Shown: piece after piece, positions 59,948 through 64,000 of the stretch
How the letters are laid out: each line of letters begins with the position of its first letter
Position numbering within the stretch: the first letter of the stretch is position 1
NCBI RefSeq assembly: GCF_008123425.1
Contig: NZ_VSSS01000032.1
Location: forward strand, 215,049 to 279,048
Length of the DNA stretch: 64,000 bases
Reading direction: 5' to 3'
From: Bradyrhizobium rifense
GTDB lineage: Bacteria > Pseudomonadota > Alphaproteobacteria > Rhizobiales > Xanthobacteraceae
The notes under the pieces: generated by a model
Told to the model about the DNA's origin: nothing
Databases searched by the model: none
What the model saw: only the letters and a program-made list of their open reading frames with translations
Translations under genes and position numbers: made by a program

Positions 59948-60844
59948 TCAAGGACCGGACAGCACATCAGCATATCTATCCAGCACGTCGTCGGCCGAAT
60001 AGCCCGAGCGTCGTGCAAATTCCTCCCGCAAGCCCAGCCGGGCGGAGACTTTCAATCGTTCCGCCGTGGCGGCCGTCATCAGGGGATCGAAACCCAATTC
60101 CCGCAGACCCGCAGCCACGCCGTCCATTTCCACGGCGCGGCGCTCGGCATGCAGCACGTCGGAGCGGACGCACATGTCCAGGAATTTGCTGAACGTGGTG
60201 GCATCCATCGACGCGCAAAGCCCGCGCATGGTTTCCTCGCGCACGCCGGCAAGCGTCGCGGCGGTCAGGGCCTCGACCAGCAGCGCTTCCATGCCCTTCG
60301 TCACCACGCTCCGCAGCATCTTCACGGCCGCTGCTGTTCCAGCTTCGGGACCCGCTACCTCGATGCGAAAACCGAGTGGCCTGAAAATGTCTGCGAAGCG
60401 CTCGGCGCCGCTGCCGGACGTATAAAGCGGGACCGCGGCGCCATAGAGGTCGACCGAACCCATCAGATTCGTATCCGCGAACACGCCGCCGCGTGCCTCC
60501 ACGGCTTCGGCGACATGCTTTTTGGTTCGCGGGCTCGCGGCGTTGATGTCCACCACGAGACAGCCGGGACGTACGATCCTGGATATCGCTTCGCCGGTGG
60601 TGGCTGCGACCGCAACGACGACCGCGGAAAAGATCACGTCCGCGTCCGACAGATCGTCAAGCCGCTCGACCAGCGTGACGCCACAACCGGCCGCCATGGC
60701 GCGAAAGGCCTGCGAGTAGGGCGGTGCATTCGTCTTGCCCTGGCAGAACGCGACCATCGGCGCACCGGTCTGCGCCGCGAGATGTTCTGCAAAGCATTGG
60801 GCGGCCTCGCCAAATCCAACAAAGGCGACCTTTGGCTGCTGCAT
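59948..60844 (-). CDS. NAD(P)-dependent beta-hydroxyacid dehydrogenase-like protein (DUF1932 C-terminus)
   Basis: The ATG at 60844 (MQQPKVAFVGFGEAAQ) with GGAGAAG upstream gives 298 residues. A Rossmann domain with GFGEAAQCFAEHL binds the cofactor. The C-terminal helical part (GPEAGTAAAVKMLRSVVTKGMEALLVEALTAA) has the Lys used by 3-hydroxyisobutyrate-type dehydrogenases and continues as a DUF1932-like domain. The substrate is a small hydroxyacid, not identified. It is divergent from a LacI regulator, and the operator palindrome at 60938-60953 lies 94 bp before its start. Confidence 0.87.
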   Translation of the reverse strand: MQQPKVAFVGFGEAAQCFAEHLAAQTGAPMVAFCQGKTNAPPYSQAFRAMAAGCGVTLVERLDDLSDADVIFSAVVVAVAATTGEAISRIVRPGCLVVDINAASPRTKKHVAEAVEARGGVFADTNLMGSVDLYGAAVPLYTSGSGAERFADIFRPLGFRIEVAGPEAGTAAAVKMLRSVVTKGMEALLVEALTAATLAGVREETMRGLCASMDATTFSKFLDMCVRSDVLHAERRAVEMDGVAAGLRELGFDPLMTAATAERLKVSARLGLREEFARRSGYSADDVLDRYADVLSGP

Positions 60845-60937
60845 GGCTCTTCTCCGGATGCGTCCGATCGAGAGGATGAGGTCTCCTCGTGCGGCTCTCA
60901 CCGCTGCCGGCATTGTGCCGAGTCCGGCGCTAGAGTC

Positions 60938-60953
60938 AATGAACCGGTTCATT
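60938..60953. promoter_or_regulatory. LacI-family operator 1 (perfect 16-bp palindrome)
   Basis: AATGAACCGGTTCATT is a perfect palindrome with the central CG expected for LacI-type regulators. It lies between the divergent dehydrogenase and LacI genes, at 94 bp from the former. Confidence 0.75.
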
Positions 60954-61036
60954 AATAGCTTAATCGTGGAAAACTGCTTGTTACGCTTGTGCCCAGTTTA
61001 GTGGCGCTAGTAACCGTAAAAGCTTGCTCGAGTTGG

Positions 61037-61048
61037 TGAACCGGTTCA
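61037..61048. promoter_or_regulatory. LacI-family operator 2
   Basis: TGAACCGGTTCA repeats the core of operator 1, 97 bp away centre to centre, and ends 10 bp before the LacI start codon. It would mediate autorepression and, with operator 1, looping. Confidence 0.7.
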
Positions 61049-61058
61049 TAAAGCGGCA

Positions 61059-62093
61059 ATGTCATCACAGCCGCTCCGATCGCAGACTGTAAAGGTCAAG
61101 GACGTCGCCCGTGCGGCCGGCGTCGCGGTCGGCACGGTATCCCGCGTGCTCAATGGTCATCCCACGGTGACCCCAGGGCTGCGCGAGCGCGTCGAAAAGG
61201 CCATGGCTCATCTCGGCTATGAGGTCGATGTTACGGCGCAGAGCATGCGCGCGGGACGCTCGCGCCTCGTGGCCTGCGCGATTCGCGATTTCGACATCCC
61301 GCGCTTCGCGCTGTTCATCAAGGAGGCCGAGGCGGTGCTGCGCGAGGCTGGATACACCTTGCTTCTGGCCAGCACGACCAACCGCCCCGACGTCGAGATC
61401 GCCTTGCTGGGCGCCTTTCGCAGGCGCCGGGTGGATGGCGTGATGATGACGCTGAGCGACGAGCAGCACCGGGACGTGCGCGAAGCGCTGTCGGAGGCGC
61501 CGATGCCGGTCCTGCTCATCGACCGCGACAGCATCGCGGCGCTCGATCGCGTCATGGCCGATCATCGCGAGGGTGCGCGCCTTGCGACGAGCCATCTGAT
61601 TGGCCTTGGGCACCGGCGGATCGCCATGCTTGTCGGCGACATCAAGGCCTTCCCGTCGCGAAGCCGCCTCGACGGATTTCGCGAGGCGTATTCGGCTGCG
61701 GGGATCGCGCCGGATCCGAAACTGTTGCGCGATAATGTGCTCTCGAGCGAAGATGCCTATCGAGCGACGGCGTCGCTCATGAGTCTCGCGAATCCCCCGA
61801 CGGCGCTCTTCGTCGCGGCGATGGACATGCTCGGCGGCTGCTTGAGAGCCCTGCGGACGATGGGCATTGCCGTCGGGGACGGGATTTCGGTGGTGGCTGG
61901 CAGCGACTCCGACCTGGCCGAATTGCACACGCCGCCTATCACGGCGATCGCGTGGGATCTTGCGGCCATGGGCCGCCACGCCGCGACCATGCTGCTGGAG
62001 CGGATGCGCGGCGACGAGATCGAGCGCGGCCGTGGTCTCACCGTGCCGACGGAGCTGATCATTCGCGGGTCGAGCCGGCCTCTTGTGAATTGA
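61059..62093 (+). CDS. LacI-family transcriptional regulator
   Basis: The 344-residue protein has the LacI helix-turn-helix (VKVKDVARAAGVAVGTVSRVLNGHPTVTPGLRERVEKAM, residues about 11-50). A periplasmic-binding-protein-like effector domain follows (DFDIPRFALFIKEAEAVLREAGYTLLLASTT, LIGLGHRRIAML, VVAGSDSDLAEL). The gene lies divergent to a hydroxyacid dehydrogenase with two matching palindromes between them. It likely controls both, plus perhaps the MFS gene at 62625. The inducer should be a sugar acid or related compound. Its 3' end overlaps the convergent DUF2809-like gene by 35 bp. Confidence 0.93.
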   Translation: MSSQPLRSQTVKVKDVARAAGVAVGTVSRVLNGHPTVTPGLRERVEKAMAHLGYEVDVTAQSMRAGRSRLVACAIRDFDIPRFALFIKEAEAVLREAGYTLLLASTTNRPDVEIALLGAFRRRRVDGVMMTLSDEQHRDVREALSEAPMPVLLIDRDSIAALDRVMADHREGARLATSHLIGLGHRRIAMLVGDIKAFPSRSRLDGFREAYSAAGIAPDPKLLRDNVLSSEDAYRATASLMSLANPPTALFVAAMDMLGGCLRALRTMGIAVGDGISVVAGSDSDLAELHTPPITAIAWDLAAMGRHAATMLLERMRGDEIERGRGLTVPTELIIRGSSRPLVN

Positions 62094-62556
62094 GCTTGCT
62101 GCGTCGGGGCAGGATGCGGTCTTGGCCGAAGCTCGCGACATGGCTGTCGAGCCAGACGCCGGCCACGATACCGATGAGGCAGGCGACCAAATTCCACAGC
62201 GAGAAGATGCGCCCCAACAACAGCGCGCCGGCGGTGGTGAGCCGAAACGCATCGAGCCAAGGCGCATGCACCAGCCGCGAGAACTCGACCACGATGGCAA
62301 TTGCTGCCGCGATGGCCGCGATCTGCGTCCGCGACAGCCGTGGCGCCAACGCCCCGACCAGCAGGAACACCATCGTCGCCCACAACAGCGAGCCGCCATA
62401 CTTCACGACGAAGGCAGGAAGGCCGAGCGGAAAGCCGTACCAGCGCAAGGACAGCCCGCAGACGATCACGACCAGCGCGAGGGCGGCGCGGATCAGCGAC
62501 CTCTGTCGCGGCACGACAGGTTCATCGGGCTGCGCCCCGTGCATTGCTCGCTCCAT
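62059..62556 (-). CDS. DUF2809-like small integral membrane protein
   Basis: The 165-residue protein has four hydrophobic helices. The blocks FVVKYGGSLLWATMVFLLVGAL, VEFSRLVHAPWLDAFRLTTAGALLLG and FSLWNLVACLIGIVAGVWLD match the DUF2809 family in my judgement. The C-terminal tail is polar (QDRILPRRSK...). Function is unknown. Its end overlaps the 3' end of the convergent LacI gene, so the last ~11 codons of each are antisense. Confidence 0.75.
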   Translation of the reverse strand: MERAMHGAQPDEPVVPRQRSLIRAALALVVIVCGLSLRWYGFPLGLPAFVVKYGGSLLWATMVFLLVGALAPRLSRTQIAAIAAAIAIVVEFSRLVHAPWLDAFRLTTAGALLLGRIFSLWNLVACLIGIVAGVWLDSHVASFGQDRILPRRSKLNSQEAGSTRE

Positions 62557-62624
62557 TGACTCTTTGCCCGCGATGCTGAAAACCGCCGTTCAGTCCATAA
62601 AAGCAACAACCCCGGGGGGAAACC

Positions 62625-63956
62625 ATGAGCCAGACCACAACCTTTGCCGGTTCGGCCGGCAGCGCCAAGAGCGCAATCGAGACTTCGACCATCCGCGCCA
62701 TTTCCTGGCACCTGATCCCGTTCCTGGTGCTGGCCTATTTCTTCTCCTATCTCGACCGCGTCAATCTCGGCTTCGCCGCGCTGACCATGAACGCGGAGTT
62801 GAAGTTCACGCCGCTGATCTTCTCCTGGGGCGCCGGCATCTTCTTCATCGGCTATTTCATCTTCGAAGTGCCGAGCAATCTGGCACTGGAGAAATTCGGC
62901 GCCAGCCGCTGGATCGCCCGCATCATGGTGACCTGGGGCATCATCTCGGCGCTGATGGCGCTGGTGAACGGCGTGACCAGCTTCTACGTTCTGCGCTTCC
63001 TGCTCGGCGTCGCCGAGGCCGGCTTCTTCCCCGGCATCATCCTCTATCTCACCTATTGGTATCCGGCCGAATATCGCGGCCGCTTCATTGCGGCCTTCGC
63101 CATCGCCGTGCCGGTCTCGACCGTGATCGGCGCGCCGATCTCGGGCCTGCTGCTCGGGCTTGACGGCACCATGGGTCTGAAGGGCTGGCAGTGGTTGTTC
63201 ATTCTCGAGGGCATCCCCTCGGTGCTGCTCGGAATCGTCACCTGGTTCTATCTCACCGACAAGCCGGAGAAGGCGGATTGGCTCTCGGCCGAGCAGAAGG
63301 CCTGGCTGAAGGGCCGGCTCGATTCCGAGATCGCGGTCAAGCAGGCGGCGAAGCATATGACGCTCGGTGAAGCGCTGTCTTCGCCGAAGGTCATCACGCT
63401 GAGCCTGATCTATTTCGGCTTCGTCGCCGCACTCTATGGCATGCAGTTCTGGCTGCCGCAGATCGTCAAGGCGTTCGGCCTCACCAACGCCCAGACCGGC
63501 TTCGTCACCGCGATCCCCTATGTGTTCGGCACGATCGCCATGATCCTGTGGGCGCGGCATTCGGATGCGACGCGCGAACGCGTGATGCATGTCGGCGCGC
63601 CCATGATCCTGATCGCGGTCGCGCTCGCCATCTCCAGCTACATCACCGATCCCACCATGACGATGGTGGCGCTGACCTTCGCCGCGATCGGCGTGTTCTG
63701 CGTCTTCGGCGTGTTCTGGACCTTGCCGACCTCCTGGCTGTCAGGCACGGCGGCAGCCGGCGCCATCGCGCTGATCAACTCGATCGGCAACCTCGCCGGC
63801 TTCGGCGGCCCGTATCTGATCGGCTGGGTCAAGGAAGCCACCGGCCAGACCTCGACAGGCCTGCTGGTGCTCGCCGTGCTGCCGCTGCTCGCCGGCATTT
63901 TGGTCTTTGTCGGCGGCCACGAGACCAAGCACGAGTTCGCCGAACAGGGGCGGTGA
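62625..63956 (+). CDS. MFS transporter of the anion:cation symporter (tartrate/phthalate-type) family
   Basis: The 443-residue protein has 12 predicted helices. The first loop SYLDRVNLGFAALTM is the ACS-family signature, followed by SWGAGIFFIGYFIFEVPSNLALEKFGA and the motif AEAGFFPGIILYLTYWYP. These transporters (ExuT, GarP, TtuB, phthalate and 4-hydroxyphenylacetate permeases) import organic anions with protons. A GGGGGG stretch lies just before the ATG as Shine-Dalgarno. It may import the substrate of the LacI-regulated dehydrogenase, but no operator is seen before it. Substrate unknown. Confidence 0.9.
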   Translation: MSQTTTFAGSAGSAKSAIETSTIRAISWHLIPFLVLAYFFSYLDRVNLGFAALTMNAELKFTPLIFSWGAGIFFIGYFIFEVPSNLALEKFGASRWIARIMVTWGIISALMALVNGVTSFYVLRFLLGVAEAGFFPGIILYLTYWYPAEYRGRFIAAFAIAVPVSTVIGAPISGLLLGLDGTMGLKGWQWLFILEGIPSVLLGIVTWFYLTDKPEKADWLSAEQKAWLKGRLDSEIAVKQAAKHMTLGEALSSPKVITLSLIYFGFVAALYGMQFWLPQIVKAFGLTNAQTGFVTAIPYVFGTIAMILWARHSDATRERVMHVGAPMILIAVALAISSYITDPTMTMVALTFAAIGVFCVFGVFWTLPTSWLSGTAAAGAIALINSIGNLAGFGGPYLIGWVKEATGQTSTGLLVLAVLPLLAGILVFVGGHETKHEFAEQGR

Positions 63957-63979
63957 GCCCCAACTGAACGGCTCCGTAT

Positions 63980-64000
63980 GGTGGGCAAAGGCGCTCTTGC
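63980..64000. repeat. Start of a REP-like palindrome (cut by window edge)
   Basis: GGTGGGCAAAGGCGC is the same word that begins the palindromes at 51729, here 24 bp after the MFS stop codon. The rest lies outside the window. Confidence 0.5.

Overview
The window is about 64 kb of GC-rich DNA with dense, mostly short-gapped coding on both strands. It reads as the chromosome of an alphaproteobacterium, most likely Bradyrhizobium or a close Bradyrhizobiaceae relative. This is inferred from the gene content (exopolysaccharide cluster, VanA/VanR/VanB, divergent HemC next to HemE, CsbD and SFPASDP stress proteins), frequent GTG/TTG starts, EcfG-type promoters and short palindromic intergenic repeats. 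No rRNA, tRNA, CRISPR array, transposase or phage gene is visible.

Region 1 (1-23.8 kb) is a surface-polysaccharide locus. It is mainly on the minus strand. It holds two acyltransferase-3 membrane proteins (one cut by the left edge), a 1537-residue secreted protein with a glycosidase-like head, ~160-residue repeats and an RTX-like tail, a GT2, an exported GH-A-like hydrolase (plus strand), a putative glycosyltransferase of unknown family, two MOP flippases, four GT4 enzymes and a Wza-type lipoprotein. On the plus strand it continues with UDP-glucuronate 4-epimerase, UDP-glucose dehydrogenase and an aldose-1-epimerase-like protein. Priming transferase, Wzc-type kinase and Wzy polymerase are not seen and may lie beyond the left edge.

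Region 2 (24-29.7 kb) has an orphan OmpR-type regulator, an unrecognised two-gene unit (79 aa + 426 aa), a secreted alpha/beta hydrolase and phosphoglucomutase, followed by a REP-like palindromic element.

Region 3 (29.9-42 kb) is catabolic and regulatory: vanA-vanR-vanB with TGTATACA operators, a GGDEF-EAL protein, a flavin monooxygenase divergent from its MarR regulator, a GlxA-type AraC regulator divergent from an SDR, a SnoaL-like protein divergent from a TetR regulator with tandem operators, and a GMC oxidoreductase. A 22-codon remnant of a second SnoaL-like gene lies behind the AraC gene.

Region 4 (41.8-51.8 kb) has convergent hemC and hemE, two small stress-type genes with EcfG-like promoters, a PAS-GGDEF diguanylate cyclase, slyX and trhO, a GGT-family amidohydrolase, an FKBP isomerase, a His-rich cupin and two VOC proteins, the first of which is frameshifted. 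Two of these genes have Shine-Dalgarno sequences buried in strong hairpins.

Region 5 (51.8-64 kb) is envelope-related at first: a FecR-domain protein with an outer-membrane barrel, a GT39 transferase, an OmpA-family protein and a caspase-like protein that share an intergenic region with two Crp-type sites. Then come small membrane/secreted proteins, an AlkZ/YcaQ-like protein, a dehydrogenase divergent from a LacI regulator with two palindromic operators, a DUF2809-like membrane protein and an MFS transporter.
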